In this document: piece after piece, positions 34,797-43,546 of the stretch | Layout of the letters: each line of letters starts with the position of its first letter | How positions within the stretch are numbered: the first letter of the stretch is position 1 | NCBI GenBank assembly: GCA_947630755.1 | Contig: CANRIU010000013.1 | Coordinates: forward strand, 1-45,263 | Source: an uncultured Oscillospiraceae bacterium | GTDB lineage: Bacteria > Bacillota > Clostridia > Oscillospirales > Oscillospiraceae | Reading direction: 5' to 3' | DNA: 45,263 nt | The notes under the pieces: generated by a model | What the model saw: the letters and a program-made list of their open reading frames with translations, nothing else | Database searches by the model: none | Told to the model about the DNA's origin: nothing | Program-made: the position numbers and the translations under genes

Positions 34797-36995
34797 TTAG
34801 AGGTGCAGTACCCTGTCCCGGATCTCCTGCGTCCTGCCCTGATTCCAGAACTGGGTGCCGATGTACCCGCAGGTCCTGCGGGCCACGTTCATCTTGTTCT
34901 GGTCGGTGTTGCCGCACTTGGGGCAGCGCCAGATGAGCTTCCCGTCCTCCTCCACGATTTGGATCTCGCCGTCCCAGCCGCAGCACTGGCAGTAGTCGGA
35001 CTTGGTGTTGAGCTCGGCGTAGATGATGTTGTCGTAGATGAACCGCATGACCTGCAAAACAGCCTCCAGGTTATTCTGCATGTCCGGGACCTCCACATAG
35101 CTGATGGCTCCGCCGGGGGAGAGAGCCTGGAACTCCGCCTCGAACTTGAGCTTCGTGAAGGCGTCGATGGGTTCGGTGACGTGGACATGGTAGGAGTTGG
35201 TGATATACCCCCTGTCGGTTATGCCCTCGATTATGCCGAAGCGGCGCTGGAGGCACTTGGCGAACTTGTAGGTGGTGGACTCCAGAGGCGTTCCGTAGAG
35301 GGAGTAGTCGATGTTCTCCGCCTGCTTCCACTCCCTGCACTTGTCGTTCATGCGCTGCATGACGGCGAGGGCGAAGGGCGTGGCCTCGGGGTCGGTGTGG
35401 GATTTTCCGGTCATGTACTTGACGCACTCGTAAAGCCCCGCGTAGCCCAGGGAGATGGTGGAGTAGCCGTTGTAGAGGAGCTTGTCGATGGGCTCGCCCT
35501 TTTTGAGCCTCGCCAGCGCGCCGTACTGCCAGAGTATGGGGGCCACGTCGGAGGGGGTGCCCAGAAGCCGCTCGTGACGGCACCGGAGGGCCCTGTGGCA
35601 GAGCTCCAGCCGCTCGTCAAATATGGTCCAGAATTTGTCCATGTCCCCGCCGGAGCTGAGAGCCACATCGGGGAGGTTTATGGTGACGACGCCCTGATTG
35701 AAGCGCCCGTAGTACTTGTGCTTGCCGGGGACGTAGTTTCCGGCGTTGGCGACGTTGCCCACGCCCGCGTCGGTGAAGCGGTCGGGGGTGAGGAAGGAGC
35801 GGCAGCCCATGCAGGTGTACACGTCGCCCTTGAGCTCCAGCATCTTCTTCTCGCTTATATAGTCGGGGACCATGCGCCGGGCGGTGCACTTGGCGGCGAG
35901 CTTTGTGAGATAGTAGTAGGGCGTGCCCTCCTCGATGTTGTCCTCCTCAAGGACGTATATGAGCTTGGGGAAGGCGGGGGTGACCCAGACGCCGTCCTCG
36001 TTCTTGGTGCCCTCGTAGCGCTGCTCCAGAGTCTCCTCGATGATGAGGGCCAGGTCCCTGCGCTCCCGTTCGTCCCGGGCCTCGCCCAGGTACATGAACA
36101 CGGTGACGAAGGGCGCCTGCCCGTTGGTGGTGAGAAGCGTCACCACCTGATACTGTATCGTCTGGACGCCCCGGCGGATCTCCTCCCGCAGGCGGTCCTC
36201 AACGATTCTCTGTATCTTCTCCTCACTGGGGTTGACGCCCAGTGTCACCAGTTCCTGCTCCACTACCTTGCGTATCTTCCGGCGGCTGACGTCCACAAAG
36301 GGCGCCAGATGCGTGAGGGATATGGACTGCCCGCCGTACTGGTTGGAGGCCACTTGAGCGATTATCTGAGTGGCAATGTTGCAGGCAGTGGAGAAGGAGT
36401 GGGGCCGCTCGATGAGCGTCCCGGTTATGACCGTCCCGTTCTGGAGCATGTCCTCCAGATTCACCAGGTCGCAGTTGTGCATGTGCTGGGCGTAGTAGTC
36501 CGTGTCGTGGAAGTGTATGATGCCCGCCTCGTGGGCCTCCACGATGTCCCGGGGCAGGAGAATGCGCTCGGAAAGGTCGCGGCTCACCTCGCCCGCCATG
36601 TAGTCCCGCTGGGTGGAGTTGACAACGGGGTTCTTGTTGGAGTTTTCCTGCTTTGCCTCCTCGTTGCAGCACTCGATGAGGGAGAGTATCTTCTCGTCCG
36701 TAGTGTTGCTCTGGCGCACTAAAGACCGGGTGTAGCGGTAGGTGATGTAGTTTTTCGCCACCTCAAAGGCCCCGTGGGCCATTATCTGCTTCTCGACAAG
36801 GTCCTGTATCTCCTCAACGGAGGGGGAGCGGCCCATGTTCTCACAGTCCAGCTCCACGGACTGGGAGATCCGCTTTATCTGGAGGGGCGTCATCCTCGAC
36901 TGCTCCTCCACCGACATGTTCGCCTTGCTGATGGCGTTCTCTATCTTCTTTATGTCGAACTCCATCTCCGCGCCGTTTCTCTTTATGATTTTCAT
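34797..36995 (-). CDS. nrdD: Anaerobic (class III) ribonucleoside-triphosphate reductase
   Basis: This oxygen-sensitive enzyme reduces ribonucleotides to deoxyribonucleotides by a glycyl radical. The 732-residue protein has an N-terminal ATP-cone (1-90, MKIIKRNGAEMEFDIKKIENAI) for allosteric control. The catalytic barrel follows, then a C-terminal zinc site (CQCCGWDG with CPKCGN) and the glycyl-radical motif RRTCGYIG (Gly at about 710). The ATG at 36995 is preferred to an in-frame TTG five codons earlier that forms part of the ribosome-binding region. Its presence indicates anaerobic growth. A promoter and a candidate NrdR box lie upstream, and nrdG follows. Confidence 0.98.
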   Translation of the reverse strand: MKIIKRNGAEMEFDIKKIENAISKANMSVEEQSRMTPLQIKRISQSVELDCENMGRSPSVEEIQDLVEKQIMAHGAFEVAKNYITYRYTRSLVRQSNTTDEKILSLIECCNEEAKQENSNKNPVVNSTQRDYMAGEVSRDLSERILLPRDIVEAHEAGIIHFHDTDYYAQHMHNCDLVNLEDMLQNGTVITGTLIERPHSFSTACNIATQIIAQVASNQYGGQSISLTHLAPFVDVSRRKIRKVVEQELVTLGVNPSEEKIQRIVEDRLREEIRRGVQTIQYQVVTLLTTNGQAPFVTVFMYLGEARDERERRDLALIIEETLEQRYEGTKNEDGVWVTPAFPKLIYVLEEDNIEEGTPYYYLTKLAAKCTARRMVPDYISEKKMLELKGDVYTCMGCRSFLTPDRFTDAGVGNVANAGNYVPGKHKYYGRFNQGVVTINLPDVALSSGGDMDKFWTIFDERLELCHRALRCRHERLLGTPSDVAPILWQYGALARLKKGEPIDKLLYNGYSTISLGYAGLYECVKYMTGKSHTDPEATPFALAVMQRMNDKCREWKQAENIDYSLYGTPLESTTYKFAKCLQRRFGIIEGITDRGYITNSYHVHVTEPIDAFTKLKFEAEFQALSPGGAISYVEVPDMQNNLEAVLQVMRFIYDNIIYAELNTKSDYCQCCGWDGEIQIVEEDGKLIWRCPKCGNTDQNKMNVARRTCGYIGTQFWNQGRTQEIRDRVLHL

Positions 36996-37088
36996 TTTAA
37001 GTACCCCCAAAAGCGATTATATTATATCTTTCACGCCCGAAAAATCGGAATTTGATTTACATAATCAGTAAAGCCGAAAACATCATCA

Positions 37089-37117
37089 AATATATCACAT
37101 CGACCGGGCGCAGTCAA
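37089..37117 (-). promoter_or_regulatory. Probable promoter of nrdD-nrdG
   Basis: On the minus strand TTGACT (37112-37117) and TATATT (37089-37094) are 17 bases apart, giving a leader of about 85 nt. A second AT-rich TATAAT cluster (about 37015-37027) lies closer to the gene but has no matching -35. Confidence 0.6.
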
Positions 37118-37123
37118 GAGGGG

Positions 37124-37139
37124 ACAATATATGTTGTGT
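37124..37139. promoter_or_regulatory. Candidate NrdR box
   Basis: ACAATATATGTTGTGT matches 14 of 16 positions of the NrdR-box consensus as I remember it (ACACWATATATWGTGT). It lies 6 bases upstream of the -35 of the nrdD promoter. NrdR boxes usually come in pairs; a clear second box is not visible, which lowers confidence. Confidence 0.45.
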
Positions 37140-37281
37140 TTTTCCATTGGAGAAAGTACTACATAATGTATAATGCCATATTTGAATAAAAAACCTGAAA
37201 AACGGTGACAAATCGGGAAAAAACTGTCCGGATGTAAAGCGCGAGCACAGGAAAAATTGTAGAAATGCACAAAGCTTTTTT

Positions 37282-37962
37282 CTATAAATTGTACTCAATG
37301 GACCCCAATATATTGATGTCTTTGGGGGTAATTTCGCAATTTAAACACAATATATTGACACCAACGTTTTTTGCGTCACGGAGAGCCGCGGCAAATTCAC
37401 CGTCGCAGCTGGCATTTGGCTCAAAGTATCTCACGCGCTCCATCTGTACCACAAAGACCGCGTATGCCTCAAAGCCGGCCTCGTGGGCGCGGACCAGCTC
37501 CCGGAGGTGCTTTGTGCCACGGGCGGTAGGCGCGTCGGGAAAGCGCGCCACGCCGTCCTCCTCCAGGGTGACGCCCTTCACCTCGCAGAAGGCCCGCCTC
37601 CCGCCGCCCTCCAGGTAAAAGTCGAGGCGCGAGTCCCCGAACACCGTCTCCGGCCGGATGAGGCTGGGCGCGGGTATCAGCCGCCCGGCGGCCAGGTACT
37701 CCCCGAACGCGGCGTTCGGGGCCTGAGAGTCCATATTGATGAGCATACCGCCCTTCTGGACGGTGATGAGGTCGTATTTCGTTTTTCTTGCGGGATTCAG
37801 GCTCTCCTGCACCCAGACCCGGGCCCCGGGGACGAGAAGCTCCCGGCACCGCCCCGTATTCCTGACGTGCACGGTCTCAATCTTGCCTGAAAGCTCCACA
37901 TGGGCGATAAACCTGTTGGGCCTGTCGATAAACCGCCCCTCGATGATCCGCTCGTAGGTCAT
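37282..37962 (-). CDS. sfsA: SfsA-family DNA-binding/nuclease protein
   Basis: This 226-residue SfsA homologue begins MTYERIIEGRFIDRPNRFIA. It has HVRNTGRCRELLVPGARV, KTKYDLITVQK, SRLDFYLEGGGRRAFCEVKGVTLEE and FPDAPTARGTKHLREL, the conserved blocks of the family. SfsA was named for sugar-fermentation stimulation in E. coli and has a nuclease-like fold (the ExK-type CEVKGVTL patch). Its physiological role is uncertain. The ATG is preceded by a GGCGGGG site. It lies between the ABC permease terminator and nrdD. Confidence 0.95.
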   Translation of the reverse strand: MTYERIIEGRFIDRPNRFIAHVELSGKIETVHVRNTGRCRELLVPGARVWVQESLNPARKTKYDLITVQKGGMLINMDSQAPNAAFGEYLAAGRLIPAPSLIRPETVFGDSRLDFYLEGGGRRAFCEVKGVTLEEDGVARFPDAPTARGTKHLRELVRAHEAGFEAYAVFVVQMERVRYFEPNASCDGEFAAALRDAKNVGVNILCLNCEITPKDINILGSIEYNL

Positions 37963-38012
37963 ATCCCCGCCTCCCCGGCCTTGAATATACCCCCAAAGCC
38001 GGGAAAAGTCAA

Positions 38013-38040
38013 CAGCGCGGGCCAGGAACGGCCCGCGCTG
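38013..38040. terminator. Hairpin terminator after the ABC permease
   Basis: CAGCGCGGGCC and GGCCCGCGCTG form an 11-bp stem with a 6-base loop. On the minus strand it follows the permease stop directly and is succeeded by TTGACTTTTCCC. On the plus strand it is followed by a better T-run (GTTTTTTAATTTTT). It can therefore act in either direction. Confidence 0.7.
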
Positions 38041-38052
38041 GTTTTTTAATTT

Positions 38053-40707
38053 TTACATAAGCTCGCTCTTCATGGCGTCGATGGGGTTGTCGCGCTTTAT
38101 GGAGCTCATGGCGTAGAGCATGGTGGCGAACACCACCAAAAATACGCTGCCCACAGCGATGAACACCGCCGACCAGGGCAGGTAGAAGCTCGTCTCGTAC
38201 CCCATATTGATGGAGCGGAATATGAGGTAGGTCACGCCGAAGGCCGCAGGTATGCCGAAAAGCAGCGCCTTCGTGCCGTAGAGTATGCACTCATAGCTCA
38301 TCATCCTGTTAAAGCCCCGGCTCGTCATGCCCACGGATCTGAGCATTGCAAACTCCCGCCGCCGGAGGAACACATTTGTGGATATGGTGTTGAACACGTT
38401 TGCCGCGGCGATGAGGGAGATGAGAGTTATAAATCCGTAGGCGGCGACCCTGACCACGGTGATGAGCCCCCGCTGGTTTGCGGACTGCTCGTACACGTCC
38501 TGAAAATAGCTGCGCCCCGGAAGGCCGTTTTCCACCGCAAGCGCGGCAAGGGACTCCGTCGCCGCCTCGTGGTCGTCGGCGAGGAAATATACGGCTGAGT
38601 AGGTGTAGCCCTTCTGTGGTATGGCGTCGAACACCGACATGGGCAGCAGCAGGCACACCCCGTAGTTGGCGTTTAGGCACCCCATGGGCAGCTCCTGCGC
38701 CTGACAGCCTATCCTCACCGTGGTGTAGTACTGGCAGCTCTCATAGAGCGCCTCCTGCTCCTCCTCGGGCAGCTCCTCGTAGTCGTCCCGGCGGTAAAGC
38801 TCCGTGAGCCGGTCTGAGTCGTAGGTGTTCACCACCACCTGGGAGACGTCGTCCCGCAGGAGCGTCATGGTGATATACCTCTGTGCGTCGGAGTCAAAGC
38901 CCTGGATGGTGGAGTGTATCACCCCCAGAGCCTCCGGCCCGGTGTAGAGGGCCGGGTCCAGCCCCAGTCTCTGTATATACTCCTCCCACGTCCCGTCCTC
39001 GATCCCGTAGACATAGAAGCTGGGGTAGAGCCTGTCCGGGTCCTCCCCGGCAATGCCGCCGGTGGGGGCGTCGGAGAAGTAGACCCTGAGGGCCTCATCG
39101 GTGAGCTGGTCCCTGGTGAAGCCCTCGCAGGCGCAGGAGAAATTGGTGTTGGCGGAGACGGCGGTGATGTGCTCCGCCCTACCCAGAATATCCACCACCT
39201 CGTCAAGGCTCTTTCCCGACTGGTCCGCCATCTCGCCGTGGAAGGAGTAGCGTATGTCGTAGTCAGTGCTGTCGCTGAAAACTCCCGTCACGGAGTCCGT
39301 CAGGTATCTGCAAAAGGAGCTTGCGGAGATGAAGAGCACCACCGACATGAAGAGCGACACCACCGTGGCCCGGTAGCGTTTGCGGCTGCGCTTGAAGTGC
39401 TTTCCCGCGATGGCCCCCTCCAGGCCGAAGAGCCTGTAGGTGAGGGGGGAGGTCCTGACCTCCCGGCGCTTTATTTTCACGTCGGAGGTCTGGCGTATGG
39501 CCTCTATGGCGGAGACCCGCATGGCCCGCCTGGAGGGGGCCCAGGCGGATATGAGCACCGTCACAAAGCCTATCGCCGCCGCCGCGGCCACGGAGAGCGC
39601 CGAGACGTGTATCCTGAAGGTCGGTGCGATCTCCCCGTCTGCCAGAAAGTCCGAAAGCGCCCCGCCGATGAAGTGGAAGGTCACCGCCATACCCGCGATC
39701 CCGGCGACGATGCCCAGGGGTATGCCTATGGCGCTCACTGTCACGGCCTCGGTAAAGACCATGCCCCGGATCTGCTTTTTCGTGGCGCCCACGGACCGCA
39801 GGAGCCCGAACTGCTTTGTCCGCTCCGAGACGGAGATGGAGAAGGCGTTGTAGATGAGGCTCACGGAGCCGAACATTATAAGCCCGATGAGTATCGCCGC
39901 CATGGAGTAAATGATATGGTAGAAGGTGTCGTACCGCACCACGCCCAGGGTCATGAGGTAATTTGTGTTGTCCAGAGATCCGGCAAGGTCTTTATAGTCC
40001 TGCTGGAAATCAAAGGTGTCCCTGGGGTTTTTGAGCAGCAGGAAGGAGTCGATGTAGGGCACGTCCTCCCCGCTGTCCCAGTATGTCAGCGCCGTTTCTC
40101 CGGCGTCCATGAAGGGCTCGTAGGAGGTATGATCGACATAGCCCACCACGGTGTATGTGCGCCGCTCATGGACTACCAGCTCCTCGCCCTCGGTGTAGGG
40201 GTTGAAGTCCGTCATGAGCTCCCCGTCAAGGTACCGATACCCCAGCTCCAATGTCACGGTGCTGCCCAGGGGTATATACTCATCCCCCAGATAGCCGTGG
40301 CGCAGGGCGATCTCGTAGGGCGTCTGGGGAAGGCGTCCGGCCTCCAGATTCACGGGCAGGCGCTCATAGAACTTATCGTCCCCTCCGGTGACGAAGACGT
40401 ACCTGTTTGAGCTGTCGTTATCGCTGTTTACAAGGGCGACGCCCACCTTTTGTGCGTTGGCGGCGGAGCCGAAGCGGTAGTCCTCCTCAAGCTCCGAAAG
40501 CTTCTCCGTGGGCAGGTAGATATACTCCAAGTGCCACAGCCCCTCCGTCGCCGCCGTGTAGTCCTGAAGATACCGGAAAAAGCTGGACATGGTCGTTGTC
40601 ACCGCCGTTATCATGGCGGCGGAGAGGATTATGCCGATGATGGTGACCACGGTCCGGGTCCTGTTTTTCGCCAGGGTCTTGTGGGTGACCTTTGAAAATA
40701 TGCTCAT
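38053..40707 (-). CDS. ABC transporter permease with two FtsX/MacB-type modules
   Basis: This 884-residue permease starts [23 protein letters not shown] with a first membrane helix (about 18-40). A large extracytoplasmic region follows, then three helices (about 265-400, with SERTKQFGLLRSVGATKKQIRGMVF, the FtsX coupling segment). A second module has another extracellular region and three C-terminal helices (about 735-880, RRREFAMLRSVGMTSRGFNRM). This double FtsX layout is used for peptide export, lipoprotein release or antimicrobial-peptide defence rather than small-molecule uptake. The start ATG overlaps the ATPase stop by 4 bases. It is the last gene of a two-component/ABC unit. Confidence 0.92.
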   Translation of the reverse strand: MSIFSKVTHKTLAKNRTRTVVTIIGIILSAAMITAVTTTMSSFFRYLQDYTAATEGLWHLEYIYLPTEKLSELEEDYRFGSAANAQKVGVALVNSDNDSSNRYVFVTGGDDKFYERLPVNLEAGRLPQTPYEIALRHGYLGDEYIPLGSTVTLELGYRYLDGELMTDFNPYTEGEELVVHERRTYTVVGYVDHTSYEPFMDAGETALTYWDSGEDVPYIDSFLLLKNPRDTFDFQQDYKDLAGSLDNTNYLMTLGVVRYDTFYHIIYSMAAILIGLIMFGSVSLIYNAFSISVSERTKQFGLLRSVGATKKQIRGMVFTEAVTVSAIGIPLGIVAGIAGMAVTFHFIGGALSDFLADGEIAPTFRIHVSALSVAAAAAIGFVTVLISAWAPSRRAMRVSAIEAIRQTSDVKIKRREVRTSPLTYRLFGLEGAIAGKHFKRSRKRYRATVVSLFMSVVLFISASSFCRYLTDSVTGVFSDSTDYDIRYSFHGEMADQSGKSLDEVVDILGRAEHITAVSANTNFSCACEGFTRDQLTDEALRVYFSDAPTGGIAGEDPDRLYPSFYVYGIEDGTWEEYIQRLGLDPALYTGPEALGVIHSTIQGFDSDAQRYITMTLLRDDVSQVVVNTYDSDRLTELYRRDDYEELPEEEQEALYESCQYYTTVRIGCQAQELPMGCLNANYGVCLLLPMSVFDAIPQKGYTYSAVYFLADDHEAATESLAALAVENGLPGRSYFQDVYEQSANQRGLITVVRVAAYGFITLISLIAAANVFNTISTNVFLRRREFAMLRSVGMTSRGFNRMMSYECILYGTKALLFGIPAAFGVTYLIFRSINMGYETSFYLPWSAVFIAVGSVFLVVFATMLYAMSSIKRDNPIDAMKSELM

Positions 40708-41387
40708 TTTCTCAGCACCTCGTCCCGGGTTATCCGCCCGTCCTCGATGGCGATTATCCTGTCGGCCTGGAGGGCTATGCTCTCGTCGTGGGTTATGACG
40801 ATGAGCGTCTGGTCGTACTTCTTGTTTGACAGCCTCAGAAGGTCCACTATCTCCTGACTTGCCCGGGAGTCAAGATTCCCCGTGGGCTCGTCGGCGAGGA
40901 CCACCGCCGGGGCGTTCATCAGCGCCCGGCCTATGCTCACCCGCTGCTGCTGTCCGCCGGAGAGCTGGTTCGGCAGGTGGTTCGCCCTGCCCACAAGCCC
41001 CAGCACGTCCATGAGCTCGGAAAACCGCTCCTCGTTCACTGGCCGCCCGTCCATAAGCACCGGGAGAGTTATGTTCTCCCGCACGTCCAGCACCGGGATG
41101 AGGTTGTAAAACTGATAAATCAGCCCCACCTCCCGGCGGCGGAAGATAGCCAGCTCCTCCTCGCTCTTGGCGTAGACGTCCTGCCCGTCCATGTAGACCT
41201 TCCCGGATGTGGGCGTGTCCACGCCGCCGATTATGTGCAGAAGCGTGGACTTCCCCGAGCCCGAGGGCCCGATAATGGCCAGAAACTGCCCTTTCTCCAC
41301 GGAGAAGGACACCCCGTCCAGAGCCCGGACGGCGTTATTTCCCTCGCCGTATACCTTTGTCAGATTTTCAACACGCAGTATTTCCAT
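40704..41387 (-). CDS. ABC transporter ATP-binding protein (MacB/LolD/BceA-like)
   Basis: This 227-residue ATPase has Walker [10 protein letters not shown] (about 38-46), Q-loop [13 protein letters not shown], signature [15 protein letters not shown] (about 143-157), Walker [13 protein letters not shown] and the switch His in IVITHDES. Its sequence type is that of ATPases paired with FtsX permeases. The ATG has AAAGGAGGC upstream and overlaps the permease start by 4 bases. It is preceded by its own promoter with a likely response-regulator operator. Confidence 0.96.
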   Translation of the reverse strand: MEILRVENLTKVYGEGNNAVRALDGVSFSVEKGQFLAIIGPSGSGKSTLLHIIGGVDTPTSGKVYMDGQDVYAKSEEELAIFRRREVGLIYQFYNLIPVLDVRENITLPVLMDGRPVNEERFSELMDVLGLVGRANHLPNQLSGGQQQRVSIGRALMNAPAVVLADEPTGNLDSRASQEIVDLLRLSNKKYDQTLIVITHDESIALQADRIIAIEDGRITRDEVLRK

Positions 41388-41417
41388 GCGTCAGCCTCCT
41401 TTGCTTTGTATGCGGGT

Positions 41418-41449
41418 ATTATACAAAGTCAAGGTGACGCCACGGTGAC
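41418..41449 (-). promoter_or_regulatory. Promoter and direct-repeat operator of the ABC transporter
   Basis: On the minus strand a perfect TATAAT (41418-41423) lacks a good -35. Overlapping the -35 position are two direct repeats GTCACC (plus-strand GGTGAC at 41433-41438 and 41444-41449) spaced 11 bp, one helical turn. OmpR/PhoB-class regulators bind such direct repeats and replace the -35 contact. The adjacent response regulator is the obvious candidate. A further inverted repeat (ATTAC/GTAAT) lies at about 41456-41471. Confidence 0.55.
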
Positions 41450-41499
41450 TTTTGCATTACAAAAATGTAATTTTACCAGCACCCGCCGATTCCTGACAG

Positions 41500-42510
41500 C
41501 TATACCGCGCCCTTATAAAACCTCACGGTGAACACAGCCCCGCCCCCGGGCGCGTTCCCGGCGCGTATGACGCCGCCGGAGCGGTCTATCACCGTCTTTG
41601 CCAGTGCCAGCCCCACGCCCGCGGACTGGGCGTCCGCGTTCTTCCCCCGGTAGAACCGCTCAAATATGTGGGGCAGGTCCTCCCTTGAAAACCCCTCCCC
41701 GGTGTCGCTGACGGTGAGCTCGGTGTAAAGGGCGTTCTCCCGCGCCCGGACGGTGATGGTCCCGCCGGGGGGCGTGTGCTCCATGCAGTTTTTCAGAAGA
41801 TTCCCCACCGCCTCCGCGCACCAGGCCGGGTCCGCCGAGAAGCTCTCCGTCCCGTCAAGGTCCAGCTCCAGCTCTACGCCCCGGACCTCGAGGGGTATGG
41901 CCAGCGGCTCCGCCGCGTTTTTAACTATCCGCTCCGCCGTCACCCGCTCAAGGTTGAACTCCACCGTCCCCGCGTCAAGCCGCGACAGCTTTAAAAGCGC
42001 CTCCACCAGCCACTCTATCCGCCCCAGCCCCCGGGCCACGTCCCGGGCAAGCTCCGTCCGCCGCTCCTCGGGAAGCCCCGGCTCCGCCAGCATGGCGGCG
42101 GCGAGGTTGAGGCTCGTCAGGGGCGTTCTTATCTGGTGGGATATGTCCGCCAGCGCGTCGGCGAGCACCAGCCTGTCCCGCTTCAGCGCGTCCCACTGGC
42201 TGCGCAGGGTTATGATGAGCTTTGAGATCTGTGACTCAAGTATGGACAGCTCCCCCTCGGCGTACCTTCCGAGATTCCTGTCCCCGGCGCTGTGTAGTAT
42301 CCTGTCAATGTCCGCGGACAGCTCCTCCATCTGCCGGAATCTCCGCCGGGCGCATATGGCGCAGTGCAAAACAGCCGCCGCCCCCAGCCCCAGGGCCAGA
42401 AGCCCGGAAAATACGTCGCGGGCAAACCCCACGGCGGCAAATACGGCGCAGACAGGCAAAAGCGCCAGAAGCTCCGCCCGGAAGCCGGGATTTTTCCAAA
42501 GCCGCATCAT
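41500..42510 (-). CDS. Sensor histidine kinase, small-sensor membrane type
   Basis: This 336-residue kinase has two membrane helices (about 13-29 and 33-52) separated by only a few residues, so there is almost no extracellular sensor. Then come HisKA with phospho-acceptor His125 (ADISHQIRTPLTSLN), the N-box LLKNCMEHTPPGG, G-boxes DTGEGF and GVGLALAKTVI, and the F-box IFERFYRG. Kinases with so little sensor often take their signal from a partner ABC transporter, as in BceS-like systems, and this one lies next to such a transporter. The ATG overlaps the response-regulator stop by 4 bases. Confidence 0.95.
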   Translation of the reverse strand: MMRLWKNPGFRAELLALLPVCAVFAAVGFARDVFSGLLALGLGAAAVLHCAICARRRFRQMEELSADIDRILHSAGDRNLGRYAEGELSILESQISKLIITLRSQWDALKRDRLVLADALADISHQIRTPLTSLNLAAAMLAEPGLPEERRTELARDVARGLGRIEWLVEALLKLSRLDAGTVEFNLERVTAERIVKNAAEPLAIPLEVRGVELELDLDGTESFSADPAWCAEAVGNLLKNCMEHTPPGGTITVRARENALYTELTVSDTGEGFSREDLPHIFERFYRGKNADAQSAGVGLALAKTVIDRSGGVIRAGNAPGGGAVFTVRFYKGAV

Positions 42511-43172
42511 AACCCCACCTTGTAGCCCAGCCCCCGGACCGTCAGTATTATGGCGGGGTCCGCCGGGTCATCCTCTATTTTGTCCCGAAGCCGCTTGATA
42601 TAGACCGTCAGGGTGTTGTCATTCACAAAATCCCCCGCCGCGTCCCAGATCTCCTCCAGAAGCTTCCCCCGGGTCAGCACCCGCCCCCGGTTATTGAGGA
42701 AAACGAGCAGCAGCTTGTACTCAAGGGCGGAGAGATACACCTCCTGCCCGTTTTTCGTCACCTGCGCCCGCTCCGTGTCCACCCGCAGACCCGGAAGCTC
42801 GATGACGGAGCTGGCCCTGCCCGTGCGCCGCAGGACGGACCGCACCCGGCTCACCAGCTCCCTGGGGCGGAAGGGCTTGGCCACATAGTCGTCCGCCCCC
42901 AGCTCCAGCCCCGTGACCACGGAGGACTCGTCCCCCGAGGCGGTGAGGAATATTACAGGCACGCCGAACCTGCGCTTGAGCTCCGGGCACAGGGCAAAGC
43001 CACTGCCGTCGGGCAGCCCCACGTCCAGCAGCACCAGGTCCACATCCCCGCTCATGCCCTCCAGCGCCCCCGAGGCCGTGCGGGCGGAGGCCACCTCAAA
43101 CCCCTCCCCGGTGAGAAACCTTGTGAGATTTTCAACTATCCCCGGGTCGTCCTCCACAATAAACAGCTTCAT
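42507..43172 (-). CDS. OmpR/PhoB-family response regulator
   Basis: This 221-residue regulator has a receiver domain with acidic Asp8/Asp9 (MKLFIVEDDPGI), phospho-acceptor Asp50 (LVLLDVGLPDGSG) and Lys in DDYVAKPFRPREL. A winged-helix DNA-binding domain follows (from about 125, LSALEYKLLLVFLNNRGRVLTRGKLLEEIW and NTLTVYIKRLRDKIEDDP). The ATG at 43172 is chosen because AGGTGAT, a perfect anti-16S match, precedes it; in-frame starts further upstream are poorly spaced. It is first in the RR-HK-ABC ATPase-permease array and is a likely activator of the transporter promoter. Confidence 0.96.
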   Translation of the reverse strand: MKLFIVEDDPGIVENLTRFLTGEGFEVASARTASGALEGMSGDVDLVLLDVGLPDGSGFALCPELKRRFGVPVIFLTASGDESSVVTGLELGADDYVAKPFRPRELVSRVRSVLRRTGRASSVIELPGLRVDTERAQVTKNGQEVYLSALEYKLLLVFLNNRGRVLTRGKLLEEIWDAAGDFVNDNTLTVYIKRLRDKIEDDPADPAIILTVRGLGYKVGL

Positions 43173-43235
43173 TCTCATCACCTCACCCTGATTGTACACC
43201 AAAAACCTGAGCTTGTGGAGCAAAAGAGTAAAAAT

Positions 43236-43397
43236 TAATACTATTCCCAGATAAAAATATCAATTTATATCTGGGAAGGCCGTGCTACGCACAGCCCATT
43301 TAAGCGCTGGAAGCGCTTAAATGACGTCTCATACTAACCTTGCGCGCCTTCGGCGCTATAAAAAGTGCTTTGCACTTTTTAACAGGTTTTAGTATAA
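43236..43397 (+). repeat. TAATACT-type multi-hairpin repeat, copy 3 (upstream of the response regulator)
   Basis: It begins TAATACTA and ends TAGTATAA. Inside are an imperfect hairpin starting TTCCCAGATA, a perfect 12-bp hairpin CATTTAAGCGCT-gga-AGCGCTTAAATG, GCGCC-ttc-GGCGC and AAAAAGTGC-ttt-GCACTTTTT, then TAACAGGTTTTAGTAT. The 3' part aligns closely with copy 1 (GCGC loop, TATAAAA, paired stem, CAGGTTT), and the stem bases change on both sides. Confidence 0.7.
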
Positions 43398-43426
43398 GCT
43401 GAAATTAAACCTGGACAGTCAAAAAG

Positions 43427-43546
43427 CCCGTCACCTTAAGCATAAATTTCCTGAAATAATCGGAAAAAGACCAAAATAAGAAAATTCCCCGTGTTTTGAA
43501 ACACGGGGAATATCATAAATTGAGCAAAAGAGCTTAAGGTGACGGG
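43427..43546. repeat. 15-bp inverted repeat around a terminator
   Basis: CCCGTCACCTTAAGC (43427-43441) is the exact reverse complement of GCTTAAGGTGACGGG (43532-43546). The right arm is also the outer end of the structured element at 43536-43812. The arms enclose the hairpin terminator at 43485-43510. Confidence 0.75.
43485..43510 (-). terminator. Intrinsic terminator downstream of the structured element and VWA gene
   Basis: TTCCCCGTGTTT and AAACACGGGGAA form a 12-bp perfect stem. On the minus strand it is followed by TTTTCTTATTTTGG. It would end leftward transcripts that run through the VWA gene and the 277-bp structured element. Confidence 0.75.

Noticed and set aside
34755-36722. 655-residue plus-strand open frame opposite nrdD
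   Set aside because: Antisense shadow of nrdD. No start signal or motif.
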